From Herbiconiux daphne (GTDB lineage: Bacteria; Actinomycetota; Actinomycetes; Actinomycetales; Microbacteriaceae), in NCBI RefSeq assembly GCF_024979295.1, contig NZ_JANLCJ010000008.1, positions 1-64,000 on the forward strand: DNA of 64,000 bases. Reading direction: 5' to 3'. The notes beneath the pieces are model-generated. The model worked only from the letters and a program-made list of their open reading frames with translations, did not search any database and was not told the DNA's origin. Shown here in pieces: positions 24,642 to 32,776 of this stretch (the first letter of the stretch is position 1; each line of letters starts with the position of its first letter). The position numbers and the translations under genes were made by a program.

Positions 24642-26299
24642 TGCCTAACATCAGCCGAGGCGATCGGATGGGTGGACTGATGGTCTACCTGGCCGGCCCG
24701 GGTCGTTCGAACGAGCACGAAGAGCAGCATCTCGTGGCGGGGGATTCCGCGATCGTCACGATGCACGGATACGGGGTACTCGACCGCGACACCGCTCTGG
24801 CGATCGCGAAGGATCTGGACGAACCGCGTGTGCGGCTCGGCGTGGATGTCACCCGCCAGGAGCGGATTACGGACCCGGAGACGGGCGAGGTCACCCGCAC
24901 CACCGTGCCGGCTGATGTGTGGCACTGCTCGCTCTCGCTCCGCGCCGAGGAAGGGCAGCTCACGGATGAGAAGTGGGGGGCGATCGCGCAGCAGTTCGTG
25001 GACCGTATGGGGTTCACCACCGAGGGCGGCAGCAGGGCTCCCTGCCGGTGGGTCGCCGTCCGTCACGGCCTCTCGACGAACGGCAACGATCACATCCATG
25101 TCGCCCTCTCGCTCGTCCGCGAGGACGGCACGAAGGCGAACACCCACAACGACTACCAGCGGGCACAGAACATCTGCCGCGACCTCGAACGTGAACATGG
25201 CCTCGAGCAGCTGGAGTCGCGAGAGCGCGGCATCGGAGAGCGTGGCGTGAAGCCGGCCGAGCGCGAAAGGGCCACACGCGCCGGCGCCGAGGTTGGTGTG
25301 CACCGCCTCGAGCGCACCATACGTGCCGCGGCCACCGCGTCACTCGACGAAGGAGAGTTCGTGCGCCGCCTGCGTCGCGGCGGGGTACTCATCCGCCCGC
25401 GGTTCGCAGCAGGCCGCGACGACGTGGTGGCCGGCTACTCCGTGGCGCTGCGACCCGAGCCCGATAAGCAGGTCGTCTGGTACGGCGGCGGCCGCCTCGC
25501 CCGCGACCTCACCCTCCCGCGCCTGCGCGAGGGGTGGCCCGACAGTGTCCACGCCGCACAGGGCGCCGTCGACGAGTGGAAGGCCACCGCGAAGAACCCG
25601 TGGCAGTACCGACCCGTGATACCCGGTCGCGAAGAGTCTGCGCCGGACCCGCAGTTGTGGAAGCAGTACACGGCCGAGCTGAAGCAGCTCCGCGCGCAGA
25701 TGCGGGAGGTGCCGATCGATGACCGTGCCAGCTGGGCGCACCTCGCCCGCGACACGGCCGGCGCGTTCGCGGCATGGTCGCAGCGCGTCGAAGCGACACC
25801 CGGGCCGCTCGCTCAGACAGCCCGCGACCTGTCCAGAACAGCGCAGATCCGGGCCCACCAATCGAAGCCCCGCCCGGCCGGCCACATCTCAGTCGCCGGC
25901 GCCACCATGATGCTTCTCCAGGCCGCCGACCAGGGCAAGGGCGGGGTGGCCGAAGCGCTCATGCTGCGCCAGCTCGCCGCGACCGTGCGGGCCGTGATGG
26001 AGATGCACGAGGCAGTCGGAGACGCCCAGCGCGCCGCCCAGCTGGACCGCACCCTGCGGGAGCAGTACACCAGCGTGCGCGATCGCCTCCCCGCGATCCC
26101 CAAGACCGGTGCAGCAGCCCAGGGCGTGGCCATGCCGGGCCCCGCCGAAGGCGTCGACTCCGAGGTCGCCCGCGTCGTCGAGGTCGCGCAGCGCGGCCAG
26201 GTCATCCCCGGCACCGGGAGCCCGCTGCCTACCCCGATCGAGCAGCAGCGACCCAGAACCACCGCCACGCCCATCGAGCGCGACGGCCACGAGAGATAA
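24638..26299 (+). CDS. relaxase/mobilization nuclease (MobA/VirD2 class)
   Basis: 553 residues. Nicks oriT and pilots the strand. The N terminus GGLMVYLAGPGRSNEHEEQHLVAGD holds the Tyr expected for the relaxase nucleophile region. The histidine triad is in WVAVRHGLSTNGNDHIHVALSLVREDG (about residues 140-165), the metal-binding H...HxH signature. After about residue 200 the protein is long, helical and charged, with DNA-binding or coupling features typical of actinobacterial mobilizable plasmids. Coupled to MobC by ATGA and followed 18 bp later by an accessory gene. Appears intact. Confidence 0.88.
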   Translation: MMPNISRGDRMGGLMVYLAGPGRSNEHEEQHLVAGDSAIVTMHGYGVLDRDTALAIAKDLDEPRVRLGVDVTRQERITDPETGEVTRTTVPADVWHCSLSLRAEEGQLTDEKWGAIAQQFVDRMGFTTEGGSRAPCRWVAVRHGLSTNGNDHIHVALSLVREDGTKANTHNDYQRAQNICRDLEREHGLEQLESRERGIGERGVKPAERERATRAGAEVGVHRLERTIRAAATASLDEGEFVRRLRRGGVLIRPRFAAGRDDVVAGYSVALRPEPDKQVVWYGGGRLARDLTLPRLREGWPDSVHAAQGAVDEWKATAKNPWQYRPVIPGREESAPDPQLWKQYTAELKQLRAQMREVPIDDRASWAHLARDTAGAFAAWSQRVEATPGPLAQTARDLSRTAQIRAHQSKPRPAGHISVAGATMMLLQAADQGKGGVAEALMLRQLAATVRAVMEMHEAVGDAQRAAQLDRTLREQYTSVRDRLPAIPKTGAAAQGVAMPGPAEGVDSEVARVVEVAQRGQVIPGTGSPLPTPIEQQRPRTTATPIERDGHER

Positions 26300-26317
26300 C
26301 CAGGAAGGCAACAACAC

Positions 26318-27160
26318 ATGGTTGAGGACAACGACGGCATGGGCGAAGCGCTCGACGGGCAGCTCCGCACGGCACTCGCCGTCGCGATGCAGCTCGCACA
26401 GCGGTTCGCCCGACTCCGCGAAGAACTCGCCCGCGCGGCGCAAGCACGCACCGAGCAGCAGACCCGCGAGCTGCAAGCCCGCTTCGACGCCGAACGCTCC
26501 GCGGCCGCCGCGAGCCTCGCCCCCGTGCACCAGGGCGAGTGGTGGAACCGCGCCGGCGTCGACGACATCGCGGCTGCGTATGAAACCGCCGAGGCGTGGC
26601 GGCCCGTCGACGCCGATCTTGCTCGCACCGCAGACCACATGCGTGACGAGCTTCGCGGCCGCTACGGCGTCGACGTCGACGAGCTCGGCGCCGACCCTGC
26701 CCGAGTGCGTGACCTGCTCGAGCGCACCGAGCGCGATCGCGCAGACGCGGCCGCGCAGCGAGGCGAAAGCGGGAAGGATGCCGCCGAGGGAGCCGTGCTG
26801 CTCACCACGGCCGAGCAGCACGAACGCGACGCCGAGCAGCGCGACCAAGAGCAGCGCCAAGCACAGGTCGATGAGCCCACGCAGGGACTCACCCGCGAAG
26901 ATATCCTGGCCGAAGCGGCGGCCAACCGTGACGGCTCCGCACTCGCATACGACAGTGCGGGACGCCGACAGCAGACCGCCGCCGAGCTGGAGAAATCCGG
27001 ACTCAACCCTGAGCTCGTGCGGATGCGGACCGTTACCGACCGCGACAATGCCGTGCCGGCCACCGCCGCGGTGGCCACCAAGCCCGGCAGGCAGACCCGA
27101 GCGCGCACCGCGACCAAGACGCCCATCATGCAGCGCGAACGCGGCGGGCTCAGTCGGTAG
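26318..27160 (+). CDS. relaxase-linked accessory protein, coiled-coil, unknown function
   Basis: 280 residues, strongly helical. Residues 10-75 are an Ala/Arg/Glu/Gln-rich coiled coil (AVAMQLAQRFARLREELARAAQARTEQQTRELQARFDAER), followed by a compact segment (GEWWNRAGVDDIAAAYETAEAWRPVDADLARTADHMRDELRGRYGVDVDELG) and a second charged helix rich in Glu-Gln-Arg. No known domain. Such genes follow relaxases in related mobilizable elements. Good ribosome site AGGAAGG 9 bp before ATG. Last gene of the mobile element. Confidence 0.65.
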   Translation: MVEDNDGMGEALDGQLRTALAVAMQLAQRFARLREELARAAQARTEQQTRELQARFDAERSAAAASLAPVHQGEWWNRAGVDDIAAAYETAEAWRPVDADLARTADHMRDELRGRYGVDVDELGADPARVRDLLERTERDRADAAAQRGESGKDAAEGAVLLTTAEQHERDAEQRDQEQRQAQVDEPTQGLTREDILAEAAANRDGSALAYDSAGRRQQTAAELEKSGLNPELVRMRTVTDRDNAVPATAAVATKPGRQTRARTATKTPIMQRERGGLSR

Positions 27161-27174
27161 GCCAGGGAGGCCTA
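27158..27174. terminator. bidirectional hairpin at the element/chromosome junction
   Basis: TAGGCC-AGGGA-GGCCTA, 6-bp arms, spanning the stop codons of the convergent accessory gene and the LuxR-type gene. Also a possible right-end mark of the element. Confidence 0.45.
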
Positions 27175-27999
27175 ACCTTTTGCGAGCGCGGTCAATTCGG
27201 CCCGGGAGCGGGCGCCAGCCTTGCGTAAGAGATTTGACACATGGAACTTGACGGTGTTCTCGCTGATCGACAGACGTCGGCCTATCTCTCGATTGCGGGC
27301 GCCAGACACCACGAGCCGGAGCACGTCACGCTCCCGCAAAGAGAGTGGCACCGAGTCCACCAGCGGCTCCGGCTCGTTTGGAGGGTCAAGCGGCAGCCGA
27401 ATGTCGAGCGACGAGCCCCAACCAGGTGTCGCGTCCACTGCCAATGTCCCGTCGAGAGAGCGCACTTGTTCGGCAATCGGCCGCAGGGAGTCATCGTGCA
27501 TCGTGAGGTCGCCCCTCCCGTCGTCGCGTATGCCGATCAGCAGGTTGAGGCCGTCGCAGTCCCACTGGATGCGCACCCGACGGGTCTCGCCCTTGTCGAC
27601 GAAGGCGAGGACGGCGCTGCGCACGATGGCCCGCGCCGCGTGTGCCACCTCGCCGGGGAGCGCCCGGCCGGTGGTCGGCGGTTCGACGAACTGGACGTCG
27701 AGGTCGCCGTAGCGCACTAGCGGATGCAGGTCGGTGCGCAGGCGAGCAAAGGCGCCGACCACGGGCTCCAGCATCCTGCTCCGCTGCTGGTCGGTGACCA
27801 TGCGAAGGTCGACCAGCGCCGTCGTGGCGATCTCGGTGGCCAGGATGCGCGCCGCCCGATCGTCGAGCCGCCCGGCCCGCAGCACGGCGAGCATCGACTC
27901 GAGGGTCACCGCGTGCCGGTCGGCCTGCTCGGCCACCGTGCGGGCGTGCTCCACCAGCAGTTGGCGGGAGGCGGGGGAGGGCAGCGTGGTGTCGGTCAC
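27172..27999 (-). CDS. hybrid regulator: histidine-kinase-like ATPase domain plus LuxR HTH
   Basis: 275 residues. N-terminal helical region (1-75); then a segment resembling the HATPase_c domain of two-component kinases (RRVRIQWDCDGLNLLIGIRDDGRGDL with a DxGxG box, and DGTLAVDATPGWGSSLDIRLPL); then a C-terminal LuxR/FixJ helix-turn-helix (LSLRERDVLRLVVSGARNREIGRRLSISENTVKFHVSNLLRKAGARSRAEL). There is no His-containing dimerisation motif or receiver Asp, so it seems a one-component protein rather than a kinase. Divergent from hxlB-hxlA with a 101-bp gap, so it probably controls them. Confidence 0.8.
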   Translation of the reverse strand: MTDTTLPSPASRQLLVEHARTVAEQADRHAVTLESMLAVLRAGRLDDRAARILATEIATTALVDLRMVTDQQRSRMLEPVVGAFARLRTDLHPLVRYGDLDVQFVEPPTTGRALPGEVAHAARAIVRSAVLAFVDKGETRRVRIQWDCDGLNLLIGIRDDGRGDLTMHDDSLRPIAEQVRSLDGTLAVDATPGWGSSLDIRLPLDPPNEPEPLVDSVPLSLRERDVLRLVVSGARNREIGRRLSISENTVKFHVSNLLRKAGARSRAELTALAKG

Positions 28000-28100
28000 G
28001 CCCGTAACCCTACCCGCTCGGCTGCACCTACCCGAAAGAGGAGTGCGGACTGGCCCGACGGGCGGGGGTGGCTCCGGGGGGTGACCCGCACGATAGGGCG

Positions 28101-28679
28101 ATGGATGCTTCCCGGGTCGGCGTCGGCCCCGCCCTCTCGCTGATCACCGCGGAGCTCGACTCCATGGTGGATCGGCTCGTCATCGGCGGCTCTGACGGCC
28201 TCGACGCTCTCGCCGACCTGCTCGCCGAGGCGCCGCGCGTCTTCGTGCTCGGCGCGGGCCGCTCGGGTCTCGCCCTCCGCATGACCGCGATGCGCCTCAT
28301 GCACCTCGGTCTCGAGGTGCACGTAGTGGGGGAGGTGACTGCCTCGGCGATCGCGGCGGGCGACGTGCTGCTCACGGCGAGCGGGTCCGGCACCACCGGA
28401 GGCATCGTGCGCGCGGCGCAGACCGCGGTCGGTGTAGGCGCTCGAGTGGCCGCCATCACCACGGCGGCCGACTCGCCGCTGGCGGATCTGGCGACTGTGC
28501 GCATCCTGGTTCCCGCCGCGGGCAAGCTCGATCGATCGGGCTCCGCGTCGGCGCAGTACGCCGGAAGCCTGTTCGAGCAAGCCGTCGTCCTGCTCGGCGA
28601 TGCCCTCTTCCACGGTCTCTGGCAGCGCTCCGGCGTGACTGCCGACGAGCTCTGGCCGCGGCACGCGAATCTCGAATGA
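28101..28679 (+). CDS. hxlB: 6-phospho-3-hexuloisomerase
   Basis: Converts 3-hexulose-6-phosphate to fructose-6-phosphate, the second RuMP-pathway step for fixing formaldehyde. 192 residues of SIS domain: VFVLGAGRSGLALRMTAMRLMHLGLEVHVVGEVTASAIAAGDVLLTASGSGTTGGIVRAAQTA, then ITTAADSPLADLATVRILVPA and the C-terminal GSLFEQAVVLLGDALFHGLW, all diagnostic of PHI. ATG 28101 gives a normal N terminus; the frame extends 11 codons upstream. 28 bp before hxlA, one operon. Confidence 0.93.
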   Translation: MDASRVGVGPALSLITAELDSMVDRLVIGGSDGLDALADLLAEAPRVFVLGAGRSGLALRMTAMRLMHLGLEVHVVGEVTASAIAAGDVLLTASGSGTTGGIVRAAQTAVGVGARVAAITTAADSPLADLATVRILVPAAGKLDRSGSASAQYAGSLFEQAVVLLGDALFHGLWQRSGVTADELWPRHANLE

Positions 28680-28707
28680 CCCCTGAACTCCCAACAGAAA
28701 GCACATC

Positions 28708-29331
28708 ATGAAACTGCAGTTCGCCATGGACACCCTCACCACCGAAGCAGCCCTCGAACTGGCGGCCGCCGCGGCGCCGCACGTCGACATCCTCGAGCTC
28801 GGCACACCGCTGATCAAGAGCGCCGGCCTCTCCGCCGTCACCGCCGTCAAGGCTGCGCACCCCGACAAGATCGTGTTCGCCGACCTCAAGACCATGGATG
28901 CCGGCGAGCTCGAAGCCGACATCGCCTTCACCGCCGGGGCCGACCTGGTGACCGTGCTCGGCTCCGCCGGCGACAGCACCATCGTGGGTGCCATCAAGGC
29001 GGCGAAGAAGCACGGCAAGGGCATCGTGGTCGACCTGATCGGTGTGGCCGACAAGCCCGCGCGCGCCAAGGAAGTCGTGGCCCTCGGCGTCGAGTTCGTC
29101 GAGATGCACGCCGGCCTCGACGAGCAGGCCGAGGAGGGCTTCACCTTCTCGACCCTGCTCGACGACGGCAAGGCCTCCGGCGTTCCGTTCTCGGTCGCCG
29201 GCGGCATCAACGCCTCCACGATCGTCGCCGTTCAGCAGTCGGGCGCCCAGGTCGCCGTCGCCGGTGGCGCTATCTACGGAGCACCCGACGTCGGTGCTGC
29301 CGCGGCCGAGCTGCGTGCGGCGATCGTCTGA
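28708..29331 (+). CDS. hxlA: 3-hexulose-6-phosphate synthase
   Basis: Aldol condensation of formaldehyde with ribulose-5-phosphate. 207-residue orotidine-phosphate-decarboxylase-fold protein: MKLQFAMDTLTTEAALELAAAAAPHVDILELGTPLI, the catalytic VFADLKTMDAGELEADIAFTAGADLVTVLG (Asp-x-Lys-x-x-Asp region), EFVEMHAGLDEQA, and SVAGGINASTI. Length matches HPS (205-215). With hxlB it gives detoxification or assimilation of formaldehyde. The nearby copper amine oxidase, flavodoxin and P450 could be formaldehyde sources if substrates are N- or O-methylated. Confidence 0.95.
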   Translation: MKLQFAMDTLTTEAALELAAAAAPHVDILELGTPLIKSAGLSAVTAVKAAHPDKIVFADLKTMDAGELEADIAFTAGADLVTVLGSAGDSTIVGAIKAAKKHGKGIVVDLIGVADKPARAKEVVALGVEFVEMHAGLDEQAEEGFTFSTLLDDGKASGVPFSVAGGINASTIVAVQQSGAQVAVAGGAIYGAPDVGAAAAELRAAIV

Positions 29332-29372
29332 GACGCCGACGTTCCTCCTGACGGAGGCGCCTCTCGTCGTCA

Positions 29373-29800
29373 TCAGACCAGTCGGTCGGTGAGGTGGTCG
29401 GGGGTGCCGAACCGGTGGGTCGTGATGAAGACCGCCTGCTCGCGCAGGAACGGAAGCTGCTCGATCCCGCTGGCCTCCGTCGCCGGGCATGCGTAGACCG
29501 CGAGGTCGGGGCGGCCGCGGACCGCATCGGCGACGCTCGACGCGGATGCGCCGAGGAGCCGCACGCGGCCTCCTGATCCTCCTACTCGGGTCGCCCACTC
29601 GTCGCTGCCTCGACGAGAACCCGGGTAGCTCTGGCACAGAGGGCCACTGGCACCCGGTCGGGGAGGTTGCTCGCGCTCCTACGCGCCGCGCGAGTTCCAG
29701 ATGGCCAGCGCAGCCGTAATCGAAGCTCCCACCTGCTCCTTGAGTAGGTTCGCGCCATTGACCGAACGCACCTTGATGGCTGGGCGCCCACGAGCGCAGC
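29373..29800 (-). pseudogene. decayed remnant, probably of a bifunctional proline dehydrogenase/P5C dehydrogenase (putA)
   Basis: Two non-adjacent fragments on the minus strand. 29373-29564 translates GRPDLAVYACPATEASGIEQLPFLREQAVFITTHRFGTPDHL, which resembles the C-terminal tail of actinobacterial PutA proteins. Around 29698-29800, in another frame, AIKVRSVNGANLLKEQVGASITAALAIWNS resembles the proline dehydrogenase VR-x-V-x-GANL-x-x-E-x-V-x-AS segment. Sequence between the two regions is deleted, frames change, and stops intervene. Assignment is from memory of the family and moderate at best. Confidence 0.4.
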
Positions 29801-30219
29801 GCGGCCTGCTCCACTCCTAGAGACGGATTACCGCGCGGAGATCGATGAGATTCGGCTGGGTGGCTGTCGCTGCCGGGTGCGAGTGCTGTCGACGATGACC
29901 TCGGCTGCGTCATCGAACGCCGACGGTTTGTACGGAGCGACGTCGGAGGACACCTTAATCGAGTACGCATCGGCAGTGTCGATGTCCGCGCTCTCGATCA
30001 TGGTGCCGTCGTCGAGGTGGTCGGCGTACGGCGAACTCACTCAGGCCGGGTTTGGCGACACACGGTTTCTCGTCCGGCCGATTTTCGCCCCGCCTTACGG
30101 ATTGGTGAGCCCAGCAGTTGCTCTGATGCGACGACTCCCACGAAGGAGGCGCTGCAGCGCCTGCGGCATCTTCTTCGGTTCGGCCTCCCGTGGCACGTCG
30201 GCCGGAACGCTGAAGATCG
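29801..30219. other. non-coding or decayed stretch
   Basis: No convincing gene. Minus-strand fragments such as DVAPYKPSAFDDAAEVIVDSTRTR and PREAEPKKMPQALQRLL look like pieces of former proteins broken by stops, but I cannot assign them. Together with the putA-like remnant this is an eroding interval between hxlA and the amine operon. Confidence 0.5.
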
Positions 30220-30759
30220 TCACGCCGTGACGTCACCGAGGGTCATGAGGCCGAGCATAGTAGCCATCGCCGCGCTGTCGAAAGCTGCAGCACGGGTGCA
30301 GCCGGAACGCACCTGGGTGACACACGTGCTCAGACACACAGCTATGGCGCCAAACGCCAGTGCGGTACTCAGGAGCCCGAGGCCGAGTGCAGCTGAGTGG
30401 GAACCGTGCTCGCCGCTGGGGAGCGCCGCGCCGAGACCCGGGTGATTCAGCATGAGAGCCGCCGTCGCAATCAGCGAGAGGGGAAGGCCGAGACCCTGCG
30501 ATGGGCCGTGAGACTTCGGTCGCAGCGACCGCAGTCTCATGGCCCAGGCGACTACGAGAGCGTTGATCACTAGCGCGCAGGTCCACACGACACCCGGCAA
30601 CCCGATCACCGAGGCCGTGTGATCGAGCATGGCGGCGAAGGTGAGAACACTCGCTACGAACATCGTGACTCGTCGCCGGCTGGGGTGCGCGATCGCCTGG
30701 CCGATGTTCACGAGTGCGGGGAGGAGTGCTGCCGCGCTGAGGAAAGCCGAAGTCGTCAT
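30220..30759 (-). CDS. small multi-pass membrane protein, unknown
   Basis: 179 residues with about five predicted membrane segments (AFLSAAALLPALVNIGQAIA, VTMFVASVLTFAAMLDHTAS, VWTCALVINALVVAWAM, SLIATAALMLNHPGL, LGLGLLSTALAFGAIAVCL). His residues in LDHTASV, NHPG and EHGSH could bind a metal, and copper handling for the oxidase upstream is one guess. It follows the copper amine oxidase by 8 bp on the same strand and is presumably the last gene of that operon. Confidence 0.65.
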   Translation of the reverse strand: MTTSAFLSAAALLPALVNIGQAIAHPSRRRVTMFVASVLTFAAMLDHTASVIGLPGVVWTCALVINALVVAWAMRLRSLRPKSHGPSQGLGLPLSLIATAALMLNHPGLGAALPSGEHGSHSAALGLGLLSTALAFGAIAVCLSTCVTQVRSGCTRAAAFDSAAMATMLGLMTLGDVTA

Positions 30760-30767
30760 CGTCGGCC

Positions 30768-32756
30768 TCAGGGGTGATGATGGTGGGCGTCGTGCCCTCC
30801 CGGCCGGTCGGCGTGGCAGAGCCGCGTACTAAGGTCAGGTACGTCGAGGGTGGGGTTGCGGTCGAAGAATCCGTGCGGTTTCAGGGTGAACCCCGTGTAG
30901 TCGACGGGCATTATCGGCCAGTCCTCGAGGCGCACTACGTGCGTGAGTCCGAAGGTGTGCCAGATCACCAGATCCTGAGCGTCTAGCTCACGGTCACCCT
31001 GGGCGTAGGCGGGAAGACCGGCTCCCCCGGGGTGCTGGTTGATGGTGTAACCGGCGGCCCAGAGCTCATCTCTGTCGTAGCGGGTGACCCACAGGTTCTT
31101 GCGCGCGAACTCTGCACGTCGGGCCACAGACGATGCGGGGTCGGCCAGCAGCACGGGCTGACCTTCCGGGTGCAGCACGTAGGTGGTCGGCTCGCCGAGA
31201 CGGTTGCGCCGTTCCGTGCTCGAGATGGCCCACACTCGGCCGAGGTGGTTGGCCGCTAGGCGCTGGGCCTCGCCCTCAGTGCGCAGCGGAGTGCGCGAGC
31301 GCGAGATCGCATTGCCGTGGGGGTTACCGTCGCCCATCGGCACTGGAGTGAACTCAAGCTCATCGATCTGGTTTGCGGTGCCGTCGATGTCGAGATCGAG
31401 CCGGGCCGAGAAGAGATGCTGGTGAACGGGCGCGCCGAGGCCCGGTGCGATTCGCGATGAATACGGGTCGGAGCCGTCATGGCCGCCGGTGAAGACGATT
31501 CCGGTTGCCTTTCCTTCCAGCTCGATGGTGCCGTCTAGATAGAGGTACCAGTAGAAGCCGTAGTCGTAGTTGCCGACGGTCACGAAGAAACTCACGACGA
31601 GTCGGCGCTGCCGCCGCGTCTCCGAGGTGCCGGAGAACATGTCGGTGTGCTTCCACAGGATGCCGTAGTCCTCCTCATGGATGCAGATGGCGTTGCGGAT
31701 CGATTGCGGATCGCCAAAATCGTCGGCGACGATCGCATCGACGTAGCTGATCTCTCCGAGGCAGTCGCAGCCGAGTTCGAGCGAGTTCGCGAGACGGCCG
31801 AACTGGTATTCGCCCACGTCGAAGTAGTTCTGCCAGTTGTGCATCGGAGTGGGTTCGCCGTAGTTCACCACCATCTCGCTCACCGATCCGCGGTATAGGA
31901 TCGGACGAAGCACGCCGGCGTCGGTGAACGAGAGCTGATGGAGCGTGAGCCCTTCGCGACCGTTGTAGCCGAGTCGTACGCTCCAGTTCTGCCACGTCAG
32001 CAGCCCGTCCTCCAGGGCGAAGGAAGCACCCTCCGGCTGGGTGATGGAGATGGGCTTCAGGTCGGTGCGCTCGGCTCCTCGCGTGGTGGGGTCGAGGTAG
32101 TCGCCCGACTCCTGGGGCACGTGACGGATGTGGTTCTCGACGACGCGGAGCACCGAGCGGCCTCCGACGTCGACGTGAGCCACGACACCGTCGATCGGAT
32201 GCGCCCACATTGAGTCGGTCTCATACTTCTGCTCGAAGGCCAGCACGCGGTACATCCGGCGCCCGATCTCATCGGGATGGTCGAACACGCCTGCCGACAG
32301 GGGAACAGTGCGAACCCGATCGAGATCGGTGATCCCGCGGCGGGCGATGGCTGCCACCCACTCCTCATCGGCCTTGACGATTTCGTCCACGGCGGTGAAG
32401 TCGGCATCGAGTGCAGGCCCGAACCCCTCCGCGCTGGTGTCGATCTCCCGCTCGTGCACCAGCTCGCCCCGGGTCACATCGACGATGACCGTGCGCACGC
32501 GCTGGGTGTCGAGATCAGTCAGCAGTATCGACACTTCTCGGGTCGGCAGTTCGCCTCCTGCGTAGGCGAGCACGTCCGCCTTCTCTGGTTCGCGCAGCGA
32601 GACGTACGAGTACCGGGTCTGCGGCCCTGCTTTTCCGGCTGAGACGAGCAGCTCCTTGGCAGCACGGATCTCTGCGGGGGAGAGCGGGCTCAAAGGATGC
32701 GCGGAGTGGACGGCGTCGATTGGGTCGAGGGCGGGTTTGGGATGGGCGATCGTCAT
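30768..32756 (-). CDS. copper-containing primary amine oxidase
   Basis: Oxidises primary amines to aldehyde, NH3 and H2O2 using Cu2+ and topaquinone. 662 residues from the ATG at 32756 (the frame runs further upstream into the P450 gene). The topaquinone Tyr lies in VGNYDYGFYW (NYDY consensus). Copper His are in VHQHLFSARLD (HxH) and the C-terminal THVVRLEDWPIMP. The substrate-channel motif FDVGEYQFGRLANSLELGCDCLG is also typical (catalytic Asp in YFDVG). No signal peptide, so cytoplasmic as in Arthrobacter enzymes. The His-rich C terminus (DAHHHH) may buffer copper. Substrate could be methylamine, phenylethylamine or an amine released by the P450 step. Confidence 0.94.
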   Translation of the reverse strand: MTIAHPKPALDPIDAVHSAHPLSPLSPAEIRAAKELLVSAGKAGPQTRYSYVSLREPEKADVLAYAGGELPTREVSILLTDLDTQRVRTVIVDVTRGELVHEREIDTSAEGFGPALDADFTAVDEIVKADEEWVAAIARRGITDLDRVRTVPLSAGVFDHPDEIGRRMYRVLAFEQKYETDSMWAHPIDGVVAHVDVGGRSVLRVVENHIRHVPQESGDYLDPTTRGAERTDLKPISITQPEGASFALEDGLLTWQNWSVRLGYNGREGLTLHQLSFTDAGVLRPILYRGSVSEMVVNYGEPTPMHNWQNYFDVGEYQFGRLANSLELGCDCLGEISYVDAIVADDFGDPQSIRNAICIHEEDYGILWKHTDMFSGTSETRRQRRLVVSFFVTVGNYDYGFYWYLYLDGTIELEGKATGIVFTGGHDGSDPYSSRIAPGLGAPVHQHLFSARLDLDIDGTANQIDELEFTPVPMGDGNPHGNAISRSRTPLRTEGEAQRLAANHLGRVWAISSTERRNRLGEPTTYVLHPEGQPVLLADPASSVARRAEFARKNLWVTRYDRDELWAAGYTINQHPGGAGLPAYAQGDRELDAQDLVIWHTFGLTHVVRLEDWPIMPVDYTGFTLKPHGFFDRNPTLDVPDLSTRLCHADRPGGHDAHHHHP

Positions 32757-32776
32757 GACTATGTCGTCCGTTTCGG

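Larger units (their letters stand above)
12951..27171. mobile_element. decaying mobilizable element with defence cargo
   Basis: Approximate extent. The block lies between a DUF427 gene and a LuxR-type gene and holds two serine recombinases, SSB, DprA-like, VbhA/Fic, NrdH-like and HTH proteins, MobC, a relaxase and a candidate oriT. Next to the left recombinase are OLD, TIR and DUF1016 defence-type genes. No tRNA, tyrosine integrase, type IV secretion genes or replication initiator were seen, so it would be mobilized in trans. I could not identify flanking direct repeats, and the exact ends are inferred from gene content only. Confidence 0.7.

Noticed and set aside
12951..27171. Integration into a tRNA gene
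   Set aside because: No tRNA-like cloverleaf sequence seen at either end, so no att site can be claimed.
28456..29970. Long minus-strand frame of 504 codons antisense to hxlB/hxlA
   Set aside because: Shadow of two strongly recognised enzymes; the translation is Arg/Gly/Ala-rich with no domain.
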